A stretch of DNA of 22,056 nt from the NCBI GenBank assembly GCA_045636205.1, contig JAZTXE010000030.1, forward strand, positions 1 through 22,056, read 5' to 3'. A program made the translations under genes and the position numbers. The notes under the pieces are model-generated. The model did no database searches. It was not told where the DNA came from and worked only from the letters and a program-made list of their open reading frames with translations. The stretch is from JAZRUF01 sp045636205. GTDB lineage: Bacteria; Bacillota; Clostridia; Oscillospirales; JAAYXM01. This document shows, one piece after another, positions 7,088 to 15,492 of the stretch (its first letter is position 1; each line of letters opens with the position of its first letter).

Positions 7088-10000
7088 TTACTTTTTGAGA
7101 ACTCTATCAAGCATTACCGCGATTTCAGCTCTCGTAGCCTTTGAAAGCGGATTTATGCGTCCGTTTGCTCCCGCTATGATGCCCGCTTCAACCACGCTTG
7201 CGACCGCCGATTTTGCATAGTCTGAAATCTGCGCGGCGTCTGCAAACTGCGCGAGCACGCTCTCGTCAGCTTCCGCAAGTGCCCTGCCCTGTGCCTCAAG
7301 TGCACGTGAGAGCATCAGCATCATATCCTGGCGAGTGATTTCGCCCTCGGGGTTAAACTTGTTATCACCGATGCCGCCGACTATTCCGTTTGCCTTTGCG
7401 AGGAGAAGTTCTTTTGCATAGTACTTATTTGCGTCTACGTCTGCGAAGTTCTCACCCTGACCTTTGGTGATGCCAAAGGCGCGGACAAGCATGATTGCAA
7501 AGTCTGCACGCTTGATGTTCTTAGCAGGTGAATAGGTGTTCTCGCTGGTGCCGTTTACTACTCCTGCATCGACAAGTGCGTAAATTGCGTCCTTTGCCCA
7601 AGTGAAGTTTTCAAGGTCCACGAATTTATCCTCGGTTGTGCTGTCGCCTGCATTCTCTTCGGTTTCAGTGTCTTCAGGTTTTGTGATATCGGATGAATCA
7701 CCGCCGGAGGACGCTCCTCCTCCACCGCCACCACCGCCGGAGCCTTCATTCCCGCTCGGGCTGGGAGGTGTATTCGCAGGCTTATCAGTACTCGGTTCAT
7801 CCGTGTTTCCCGCACCGCGATATACGGTGACTTTTAAATTCAGCGTTGTACTGAGTGTTCCGTCATTTGCCTTTATCGCAGCATGATGCTCACCAATCTG
7901 GTTTTCATCAGGTGTCCATACAACACTTGATGTAGCCTGATCAAAGCTCGCTCCACGCGGCAGAGTATCCCCTGTAAGAGTCATGCTCTTACCATCACCG
8001 GAATATGCATTCACCGGAATTCTCAAGGTTTTTCCGGCAGTAGCGCTATACTCGGTAACTGAGGTTGTAAACGTCGGGGACGTATCCTCGGACCAAGACA
8101 GCGGTATGCGCAATTTCTGTCCCGCAGCAATGTTATACACATATCCATCGTCACCACCGGTTTTATTAACAAGAGTTGTTTCGCCTATATCAAGCTCAAC
8201 AGTTCCGTCTTGCAATGGCTTGGCAGCTCTAATCTTGTAAACTGCATTCTCTGCGCTGAAGTTATCCACATAAACATATCTTCCTTTGAGTTCACCGGTG
8301 TCCACTTCGCCGTCAAAATCTACGATAATGCTGTTTTTTATGTTAAGACCTTTAGTAAAGTCCTTAACATAACCACTATATGCACCCGGAGTGTTTGCAG
8401 CCTTTACCAAAACCGCGCCGTCGTTGAGATATTTATAGACAATCTCACCGTTTTCATCGCAGGTCACAACACCGACAAATCCGCTGAAATCAAATTTGCC
8501 ATCAACGTTGTATACCACCTGATTATTTGTTGCATACACGATGTAATCAACGCGTTTCTTTCCAGCGTGGGTTACTTTTACCGCTTTTACAACGTCCTTT
8601 GTTCCATGCGTGCCGCCAACCACTTCAACAGATACACTTTCAATGCTTTCCAAATAGCGGTTATTTCTGTACGGCTCTAACACGGTTGTAAAGAGGGTAT
8701 CGAGATTCTTTCCGGTGCGTCTTGCCAACAAAAATTCTATTCCCTGGGGGTTGCCCGCGTAGTTCGGCGGGTTGCCCTTGGCGAGTGCAACTTCGGTAAG
8801 CGGGAAATCATTTGTCATGGTAAGTCTCAGATGCAAGCCCTCCCCGTCCTTGAGCGTTTTCCTGAAGTCCTTAACTGCAAAATCTACCGCATAAGTATTA
8901 TCAGGTGTCGCATCTCGTCTTACATTGTAAAGCCAGGTGAATCCGGGCGGATAGCGCAAACCGTTTAAGGTTGAATTATTACCTTCATCTACAACCGTAT
9001 CAGGATCTTTTCCAAACGGAACCTCAGGTCCTGCATAGGTTCCGACAAATGTTTCAACACCATCTACAATCTCAGTCTGACCACTGAGTGTATCAAGCCC
9101 CTGCGTATCGAAAATTTCGTCCGACTGCGAATGGAAGCTGTAAATATGGTCATTGCCGCCGAGGATACGGAAGAAATCCACACCATAAGATACAGTGTCA
9201 TCCACCTCGACCATTACCACGGTTCTTCGGTAAGACTCAGTCTGCGGATATGCGTTGGGTCGGTCAACATCCATAACCTTAACTCGTCCCGAATCGTCGA
9301 AATGCTTTGGTGCACTTTGTGCCGCGACACCGTTTCTCGCCTGTTCTTCTCCGTCTACCATTACGGTGTTGTGGCTGAGAGTTGATTTCTCCCACTGAAC
9401 AGCTATAGGAGGTTTTGTCGAGGTCTCCGATGGATAACCAAACTCAGGCGCAAAGTTAAGGCCGAACGCATCCATACCTAAGTTAAGTGAGTCCGCATGA
9501 CCGTGACCACTGGTAAGTCCGTAATACATCCAGAAGCCTCTGTGAGTATTCAATTGCGTATACTTTGCACCGTCACGAATTGCGGAGAAACCGTAGCCTG
9601 CGATCATCTCACTGCCAATGGATAATTCTCCATGCTCTTTTATAACATTTAATATCTCCGCCTGAACACTCTTTGGGTTTTCAATTGTCGCATCATACAT
9701 TAAGCCATCAACGGAATTTCCGTTTAAGTAATACGCTATCTGCGCAAAGCGGTAATCGCCCAAGCGTCTGAATGCCGTGAGTGCGTTTGAGATAGACATT
9801 CCTATCCCGGTGGACGCGAAGTTTCCGTCATCACCTATCTGCGCAGTGTAACTTCCTGACATGGTAAGCGGAATGTGTGCGGTAAACATCGTCATGAATT
9901 TCGGATTTTCCCAAAGAGTTACGCCCGTATATTTATCGTAGTCTGCAAGCAACTCCGCAACCGGTAGGAGATATGATGCCCACATGCCGTTGTATCCTGG

Positions 10001-13000
10001 GGCAGCCTCAGCTCCCATACCGTCACGGTCAACCGAAGCTATAAGCGTAGGAATAATGTTTCCACCGGTTCTGGGTGGTGGAATCGTTCCATCCTTGCCC
10101 GCTGCGTTTCCGCCGCGGTCTCCGGGTGCCATAATCCAATCAAGCCACTCGCGTGTTTCCGGCATGGTATCGAGAGCTACCGCTGCAGTCGCTACTGCCA
10201 CTTGGTCAGTACCTGCGTTTCCGAACAGCCTTCTTTCCTTTGCATGGTCAAAAATTGCATAAAGGATTCCCTGCTCTGCATTTGAGCGTATCGCGGCAGG
10301 ACTGTTTTTCGGGTTCATTTTATACTTGGTGGCTTTTTCGCTTAAATAGCTTATAACTTGCGGGTCATCATATGCCGGCCAGAAGACATCGTACCATTCC
10401 GCAAACTGCTTTGCTATACCGGTACCCCAAACCGGGTCAAGTATGGTTCCAAGATAGCTGTCACCTCTGAACTTGTGCCACTTATACCAGTCATAATCCG
10501 GATAAAAATCCGCCACACGGTCGAGCAGTATAGCGCCCGCTCTGCCGTACTTTGCATCGCCGGTATACAGATATGCATTTGCCAAATTGAGCATTGAGCG
10601 TCTTATAAGACCTGCTCCGGTGGTTGCATCTCCGTACCACAACTGATGCAGATAGACCGCTATATATATATTTCTCTGCGGATTTCCGGTTACAAGGGTC
10701 TCTCCGGTCAGGTATCCCCAACCGTCATCAACACCCCAGTTATGTACGCCCTCGTTCACGAGCTTGCCAAGCTTTTCGTCAAAATGCTCATCCATCTCGG
10801 GATAGAGCAGATTTTTTAAATATCCGCCATGGTCCGGGTCAGCTTCAAGCTCAGCATTTTTCTGCTTTGCAATCTCTGGATTAAACACACCACGCTCATC
10901 AAGTCCAAGCTTATAATATTCCCCGAAGTCATTTGACGGAAAACGTCTGCGGCAATCCGGGCATTGGATTTTCCACGGCGCGTTTAGCGGATCGACAATC
11001 CACTTGTAGCTGCCGTATTTCTTAGTAATATCCACTTTGCAATACGGGCACTTCTCGCGCTCCGGGTCGCCCTGACTTCCGACATCGTAATATCTGGGCA
11101 GTCCCTCAGCTACTATCATATCGTAGAGGACATCGAGATTTTCTACCGCGTTATCAGCCGCTGCCACATAGCCTCTTGCTTGACTTCTGTACTCTGCTAT
11201 CTCCGATGCATTCTTGCGCATCGCCTGACGCTCCTTGTCAGTATATATGCTAACGCCTGATTTTTTTGAATTTTCAACCGTAAATTTAACTTCATTGGTT
11301 GGGTGTGTATCGCCTTTAAACTCGACGGTCGCGGATACGGTTATCTCGCCCGCAGCATTTGCGGTTATTACACCGTCCTCAGAAATTTCCGCTATGTTCT
11401 CAGGCACGGATGTTAGAGTAAAGCTTTTGGGTGCGCTGTCGGGTATTACTATACGCTTTTGACTTGCCATATTCGCAACAAACTCAAGCTTTTCGCTTCC
11501 GCGCACAAACATCTTCTCGGGTGCCTTGAGTTCTACACTGAGTACATCGCTTGTGTCGGTAACATTTACATTTATGCTTGCCTCTCTTGCAACACCGTCC
11601 AAAATAGCAGTAACGGTTATCTTTGCGCTCCCTTCGCTTTCGCCGCGTATCACACCGTCAGCCGATACCGAAGCCACTTCATTATCAGAGCTCTTATAGT
11701 TAATGCTTAAGTCAGATAAATCTACCGTTTCTCCGTCATTGTATACCGCAGAAAGCGTGGTTGGGAGCTCATCGCCAAGCTCAATATCCTCTTTATCTGC
11801 AGCAAAGAAAATCTCACTGAGTGCAGGATATCCGGTAAGCGTCATCTTAGTGATATACATATAATGCGCATGGCCTCTGATATACGTTTGCTTGAGCTTG
11901 AATATCAGCGTATACTCGCCGGAATTTTCAGCAAAGAACATTCCCACCGCTGAGTGTGCGTTTGCATCTTCGACCTCGCCGTTGTCTGTGTCACGGTGGA
12001 ACTTAACTTCTCCGACACGGTTCTTTTCAACCATATTATCAGCAATCGCCGCATCGTTTTTCGGCACCATGTATATATCAAACAGTCCGCCCAGATAATG
12101 CGCACCGTGGTCAAGCTCCATATAATACCAACCAGCAGCCGGCACGTTCACATCAAATGCCATCCAGCGATTTAAATCATTGTAGAATCTCAGCTGTGCG
12201 GTTCCGGAATTGAGCTTAATGAAGTCCCCCTCGTTGGGCACCCATCCGGTAGAGAGCTTGTTAAACTTATATACATTCTTCGTATGTGCATACGTGGTTT
12301 TTACTATGTCGTTTACCATTGCGGTGAAGTTGAGAGTAATCAACTCACCCGCAGGCTGACCCACGCGGATTTCCTTTGTAAGCTCTTTGTTGCCGGTTGC
12401 GTCATCGACCGTCACCGTAACCTGAACGATTCCGTCATCCTTAGCTTCGTAAGAGCCATCGGCATTTATTTTTATAATTGTTTCATCAGCACTTGAGTAC
12501 ATAATCGCTGCATTGCTCAAGTCGGCATTGTACCCATCCTCAAATTTACCGCTTACGGTAAATTTGCCCTTGTCTCCCACCGGAATCGCTTCTTTGCCCG
12601 GAGTGAAATCAATAGTATCAAGCACCGGCACATAGCCTTCCTCAACAACACGTACAAGCGCACTGAGTGTCTGAGAGGTTTTGCCCATGGTTACCGACGC
12701 GCTGATATTCGCATCGCCTACAGAAACACCGGTTACGACTCCGTCCTCGGAGACGGTTGCAACGCCTTCCGCATCGCTTGAAAACTCGGCAAAAGAGTTT
12801 AAATCGAACTCCTCTCCGTTTTTGTGCACAGCCGTCACGGAAACCTCGGCAGTGTCACCCGGTTTTATCATCTTGGGAGTTATCTGAATTTTTGTTTCTA
12901 CACGTCCGTCCAATGTAAGGTTCTTAAGGTACGCGTAGTGCCCTGCCCCATTCAGATACTGTGCTTTGTTCTTTATAACAAGCTTATATACACCCTCATC

Positions 13001-14179
13001 CTCGGCAAAAAATCCGTTTGCAAGCGTCGAATAAGCATCGCTGTTTTCCGACTCGCCGCCTTGCGTATCGGCATGCGAGCGCACATCGCCGAGACGGTAT
13101 TTTTCAATCAGGTTTTCGCTCTTCAGCTCAACATTTTCGGGCAGCATATAGAACTCAGTCTGTCCGCCGAGTCTTGCTGTCATGTAGTTTAGCGTAGCGT
13201 CATACCATCCCTTGGCGGGGATTTTTACGTTAAATGCAATGTACCTGTTTAAGTCACCGAGCTTAATCTGCATAAAAGCATCGTACTTTAAAAGGTCCTT
13301 ATCACCTACCTCCGTCCAATCAGGAGATAACGTATTAAACTCAAATACGTTATCCGTATGCTCATACTTGGTTGCCGGTATATCGCCTTTGACCGCCTTG
13401 GTGAAGTTTATAACAACTTTTTCGTTTGACGGAATTACAGGCGGATCCAAGTCGCCGATTCTCGTCATCGTCAGGCTCTTAAGCGCCATGTAGTAATTAT
13501 TATAGTTGTTATTATAACTGTCGATGCCCGTACCCTTAATGACAAGCACGTAGTTGCCCGCCTCGCGTATGGATACATTCTCGGAGCCTATACCGGTAAA
13601 CGCTAAGGCACTCGCAGCAAAATTGTAATAGTTTTCCTGCCCCAGATAATTATTCTCATCCTCAAGCGCTGCGTTTACAGCAGCTTCAAGCGTTTGACCA
13701 TCTTTAAGCTCAGGCGATTTGAACAAGTACATATCCGCTTTGCCGCCAAGGGCACTTTTATTTCCGACTCCGGATATGGAATACTTTCCGGTCTTTGGAA
13801 CTTTAAGCTCAAGCGCAATCCATTGGGTATTGCTTGGCATGTATGTATAAATTCCGCCACTCGGGTGAATGCCTACGGGATATTGGCCGTTAATCGGGAA
13901 TATCGCATCACCCTGCACAACGCTACCGGTCTCATTCTTCCACTCGGCAGACTCGGAATACCCATAATATCTCCAGTTTACGCCGAGGTCAAAGGTTTTA
14001 AAGTGCGTAGAAAGACTTTTATCCCACCCATACCCCGAAAAGGTAAAGGTATAAGCGATTGGTTCGTCAGTATCCACCGCCTTCGCCACTGGCTCATAAT
14101 ACCCGCCTGGGATAAGCCCCATGAGCATGCACATGCACATTATTGCAGCAAGAGCGCGTATGCATTTTTTGCTCTTCAT
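7088..14179 (-). CDS. Giant SLH-anchored heparinase II/III-type polysaccharide lyase
   Basis: 2363 residues. ATG 14179 is preceded by GAGGAGG at eight bases. Order: signal peptide (1-~35); module copy 1 (~42-241); copy 2 (~254-428); two Big_2-like Ig domains (~430-605); module copy 3 (~612-788); two more Big_2-like domains (~790-985); heparinase II/III alpha/alpha part (~985-1500) and beta part (~1530-1990); a putative-Ig He_PIG domain (~2032-2118); a Pro/Gly/acidic linker with eight glycines in a row; three SLH domains (~2184-2363). The lyase part shows RSNAEQG (N1300), HGHADSLN (H1559, H1561) and SHNTVMVDG (H1603), as expected for heparinase II/III-type lyases, which cut uronic-acid polysaccharides by beta-elimination. 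A CPYC (1044-1047) and CPDC (1073-1076) pair just before the catalytic part suggests bound zinc. SLH domains tie it to the cell wall. First gene of the cluster. The PL family number and substrate cannot be fixed from motifs. Confidence 0.9.
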   Translation of the reverse strand: MKSKKCIRALAAIMCMCMLMGLIPGGYYEPVAKAVDTDEPIAYTFTFSGYGWDKSLSTHFKTFDLGVNWRYYGYSESAEWKNETGSVVQGDAIFPINGQYPVGIHPSGGIYTYMPSNTQWIALELKVPKTGKYSISGVGNKSALGGKADMYLFKSPELKDGQTLEAAVNAALEDENNYLGQENYYNFAASALAFTGIGSENVSIREAGNYVLVIKGTGIDSYNNNYNNYYMALKSLTMTRIGDLDPPVIPSNEKVVINFTKAVKGDIPATKYEHTDNVFEFNTLSPDWTEVGDKDLLKYDAFMQIKLGDLNRYIAFNVKIPAKGWYDATLNYMTARLGGQTEFYMLPENVELKSENLIEKYRLGDVRSHADTQGGESENSDAYSTLANGFFAEDEGVYKLVIKNKAQYLNGAGHYAYLKNLTLDGRVETKIQITPKMIKPGDTAEVSVTAVHKNGEEFDLNSFAEFSSDAEGVATVSEDGVVTGVSVGDANISASVTMGKTSQTLSALVRVVEEGYVPVLDTIDFTPGKEAIPVGDKGKFTVSGKFEDGYNADLSNAAIMYSSADETIIKINADGSYEAKDDGIVQVTVTVDDATGNKELTKEIRVGQPAGELITLNFTAMVNDIVKTTYAHTKNVYKFNKLSTGWVPNEGDFIKLNSGTAQLRFYNDLNRWMAFDVNVPAAGWYYMELDHGAHYLGGLFDIYMVPKNDAAIADNMVEKNRVGEVKFHRDTDNGEVEDANAHSAVGMFFAENSGEYTLIFKLKQTYIRGHAHYMYITKMTLTGYPALSEIFFAADKEDIELGDELPTTLSAVYNDGETVDLSDLSINYKSSDNEVASVSADGVIRGESEGSAKITVTAILDGVAREASINVNVTDTSDVLSVELKAPEKMFVRGSEKLEFVANMASQKRIVIPDSAPKSFTLTSVPENIAEISEDGVITANAAGEITVSATVEFKGDTHPTNEVKFTVENSKKSGVSIYTDKERQAMRKNASEIAEYRSQARGYVAAADNAVENLDVLYDMIVAEGLPRYYDVGSQGDPEREKCPYCKVDITKKYGSYKWIVDPLNAPWKIQCPDCRRRFPSNDFGEYYKLGLDERGVFNPEIAKQKNAELEADPDHGGYLKNLLYPEMDEHFDEKLGKLVNEGVHNWGVDDGWGYLTGETLVTGNPQRNIYIAVYLHQLWYGDATTGAGLIRRSMLNLANAYLYTGDAKYGRAGAILLDRVADFYPDYDWYKWHKFRGDSYLGTILDPVWGTGIAKQFAEWYDVFWPAYDDPQVISYLSEKATKYKMNPKNSPAAIRSNAEQGILYAIFDHAKERRLFGNAGTDQVAVATAAVALDTMPETREWLDWIMAPGDRGGNAAGKDGTIPPPRTGGNIIPTLIASVDRDGMGAEAAPGYNGMWASYLLPVAELLADYDKYTGVTLWENPKFMTMFTAHIPLTMSGSYTAQIGDDGNFASTGIGMSISNALTAFRRLGDYRFAQIAYYLNGNSVDGLMYDATIENPKSVQAEILNVIKEHGELSIGSEMIAGYGFSAIRDGAKYTQLNTHRGFWMYYGLTSGHGHADSLNLGMDAFGLNFAPEFGYPSETSTKPPIAVQWEKSTLSHNTVMVDGEEQARNGVAAQSAPKHFDDSGRVKVMDVDRPNAYPQTESYRRTVVMVEVDDTVSYGVDFFRILGGNDHIYSFHSQSDEIFDTQGLDTLSGQTEIVDGVETFVGTYAGPEVPFGKDPDTVVDEGNNSTLNGLRYPPGFTWLYNVRRDATPDNTYAVDFAVKDFRKTLKDGEGLHLRLTMTNDFPLTEVALAKGNPPNYAGNPQGIEFLLARRTGKNLDTLFTTVLEPYRNNRYLESIESVSVEVVGGTHGTKDVVKAVKVTHAGKKRVDYIVYATNNQVVYNVDGKFDFSGFVGVVTCDENGEIVYKYLNDGAVLVKAANTPGAYSGYVKDFTKGLNIKNSIIVDFDGEVDTGELKGRYVYVDNFSAENAVYKIRAAKPLQDGTVELDIGETTLVNKTGGDDGYVYNIAAGQKLRIPLSWSEDTSPTFTTSVTEYSATAGKTLRIPVNAYSGDGKSMTLTGDTLPRGASFDQATSSVVWTPDENQIGEHHAAIKANDGTLSTTLNLKVTVYRGAGNTDEPSTDKPANTPPSPSGNEGSGGGGGGGGASSGGDSSDITKPEDTETEENAGDSTTEDKFVDLENFTWAKDAIYALVDAGVVNGTSENTYSPAKNIKRADFAIMLVRAFGITKGQGENFADVDANKYYAKELLLAKANGIVGGIGDNKFNPEGEITRQDMMLMLSRALEAQGRALAEADESVLAQFADAAQISDYAKSAVASVVEAGIIAGANGRINPLSKATRAEIAVMLDRVLKK

Positions 14180-14207
14180 TCAATCATCCTCCTCGATATT
14201 TTTCCAT

Positions 14208-14234
14208 ACTATAATCATAATATATGTTACCCAA
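14208..14234 (-). promoter_or_regulatory. Probable promoter of the lyase cluster
   Basis: Read on the minus strand, TTGGGT (forward 14229-14234) is followed after 17 bases by TATAGT (forward 14208-14213), 28 bases before the lyase ATG. The -10 matches consensus in five of six positions; the -35 is weak, which suits an activator-dependent promoter. The divergent AraC-type regulator gene starts 169 bases away. Confidence 0.5.
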
Positions 14235-14282
14235 TAATTCCACTCAAAAAAATTGGATAATTGTGCATTTATAAACCTGTTC

Positions 14283-14311
14283 TTGCGCCTTTTGCGATTA
14301 TGATTTATACT
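14283..14311 (+). promoter_or_regulatory. Probable promoter of the divergent AraC regulator
   Basis: TTGCGC (14283-14288), 17-base spacer, TATACT (14306-14311), 37 bases before ATG 14349. The strong ribosome site GAGGAGGG lies between. The -10 is good and the -35 weak. It is back to back with the lyase promoter, about 50 bases apart. Confidence 0.5.
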
Positions 14312-14348
14312 ATATACAGCTACTGATTTTGTTGAGGAGGGTTTCGGC

Positions 14349-15275
14349 ATGGAAAACTTTGAGAACAGCGGTTTGCTAATCCACGAAAACAAGCTTGCGC
14401 AAATGCACTCGGCAAAGTATCTTTCCATACGCGAACCTCAAAATTTCCGCGTGCTTATGTATGATACCTGCCCGGATGTTGACGAGCTTCATTTTCACTC
14501 ATATCTCCAGATATGGTATGTGTCCGAAGGGTCTTACCGACACTTCTTTGCAGGAAATGACTTTCACCTTGAAAAAGGATCTCTGATGCTTGTTCCTCCT
14601 TACTGCCCGCATTTCATTGACACGCGCAACGGAGCAAAGCTCGGGCGCTTGGATATCCCCATCGAATTTTTGGACAGCATCTTCGGCGAGCAATCTAAGG
14701 ACACTATTTTCAACATGATTTATTTTGATCCGATTTTAGTTCAGCTGGACAAGCTTAATCCCTACAGATATCTGAGCGAGTCTGCCATTGCAGAGACGGA
14801 GGAAATTTTCCGTGAGCTGAGCCATGAATATTTGAAAAATGACAACTTCACCCATCTCTTCATACGCGCAAACCTGTCGCGCTTGTTTGCGCTCATTGCA
14901 AAAGAGTATCAGTTTCAGGACCGTGACAAGACGGTCTCAAACTACCGTGAAGCTTTCCAAAACGCAATTGCGTATATAAATAAGCATTACATGGAGAAAA
15001 TTTCTGTGGACAATGTGTGTAAAATAGCTCTATTGAGCCGACGGTCATTTTTCTACCTCTTCAAGCAAATGATGGGTATGAGCTTTACAAGCTACCTGCA
15101 ATATCTGCGCATTCTGCGTGCCCAAGAGCTTTTGCGCACGACTGACCAAACACAGTACGCAATCTGCCTCAACTGCGGTTTTTCCGACCAGGCATATTTC
15201 CACCGCGTGTTTAAAAAGCACACGGGTATGCTCCCCGGTCAGTACCGGGCAAGCTTTGATAATCAGAACCATTAA
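14349..15275 (+). CDS. AraC-family transcriptional regulator with cupin sensor domain
   Basis: 308 residues; ATG eight bases after GAGGAGGG. The N-terminal part, about 35-140, has the AraC-binding cupin pattern (ELHFHSYLQIWYVSEGS, then FHLEKGSLMLVPPYCPHFI), a small-molecule pocket. The C-terminal ~100 residues (about 205-300) hold two helix-turn-helix motifs: ISVDNVCKIALLSRRSFFYLFKQ and CGFSDQAYFHRVFKKHTGMLPGQYR. It is transcribed divergently from the giant lyase with a shared 169-base promoter region, so it most likely activates the lyase cluster in response to a breakdown product. A strong terminator ends it. The inducer is unknown. Confidence 0.92.
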   Translation: MENFENSGLLIHENKLAQMHSAKYLSIREPQNFRVLMYDTCPDVDELHFHSYLQIWYVSEGSYRHFFAGNDFHLEKGSLMLVPPYCPHFIDTRNGAKLGRLDIPIEFLDSIFGEQSKDTIFNMIYFDPILVQLDKLNPYRYLSESAIAETEEIFRELSHEYLKNDNFTHLFIRANLSRLFALIAKEYQFQDRDKTVSNYREAFQNAIAYINKHYMEKISVDNVCKIALLSRRSFFYLFKQMMGMSFTSYLQYLRILRAQELLRTTDQTQYAICLNCGFSDQAYFHRVFKKHTGMLPGQYRASFDNQNH

Positions 15276-15287
15276 AAAAGCAGCAAT

Positions 15288-15323
15288 CCCCGGGGGCAAA
15301 ACAAGAGCGTTTTGCCCCCGGGG
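15288..15323 (+). terminator. Strong rho-independent terminator after the AraC gene
   Basis: CCCCGGGGGCAAAAC (15288-15302) and GTTTTGCCCCCGGGG (15309-15323) form a perfect 15-bp stem with a 6-base loop, followed by TTATTTTT. It separates the regulator from the secreted module protein. Confidence 0.9.
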
Positions 15324-15422
15324 TTATTTTTGCCAAAAGTTACCTAAACCCCGCAATATTTCTTCCTTTTGCGGAAACACTATTGAGAATTGCACAAAAG
15401 TACAAATAATATTCCTTTCCTA

Positions 15423-15450
15423 TTGTGCCTTTTTGTTCTATTATTAATAT
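15423..15450 (+). promoter_or_regulatory. Possible promoter of the secreted protein and peptide
   Basis: TTGTGC (15423-15428), 16-base spacer, TAATAT (15445-15450), 42 bases before ATG 15493. An overlapping alternative starts at a TTGAGA some 40 bases upstream. The region is very AT-rich, so the exact boxes are uncertain, but a promoter is needed after the terminator at 15288-15323. Confidence 0.4.
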
Positions 15451-15492
15451 AGATAAAAAGCACTTTAAAAAATAGAAGGAGGAATTTTCAAA

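Noticed and set aside
7700..7750. Possible simple repeat from the run of glycine codons
   Set aside because: It is the coding sequence of a flexible linker before the SLH domains, not an independent repeat element.
13694..14260. 188-codon plus-strand frame over the lyase start
   Set aside because: Antisense to the lyase signal peptide and first module, crosses the lyase promoter, and has no ribosome site or known motif.
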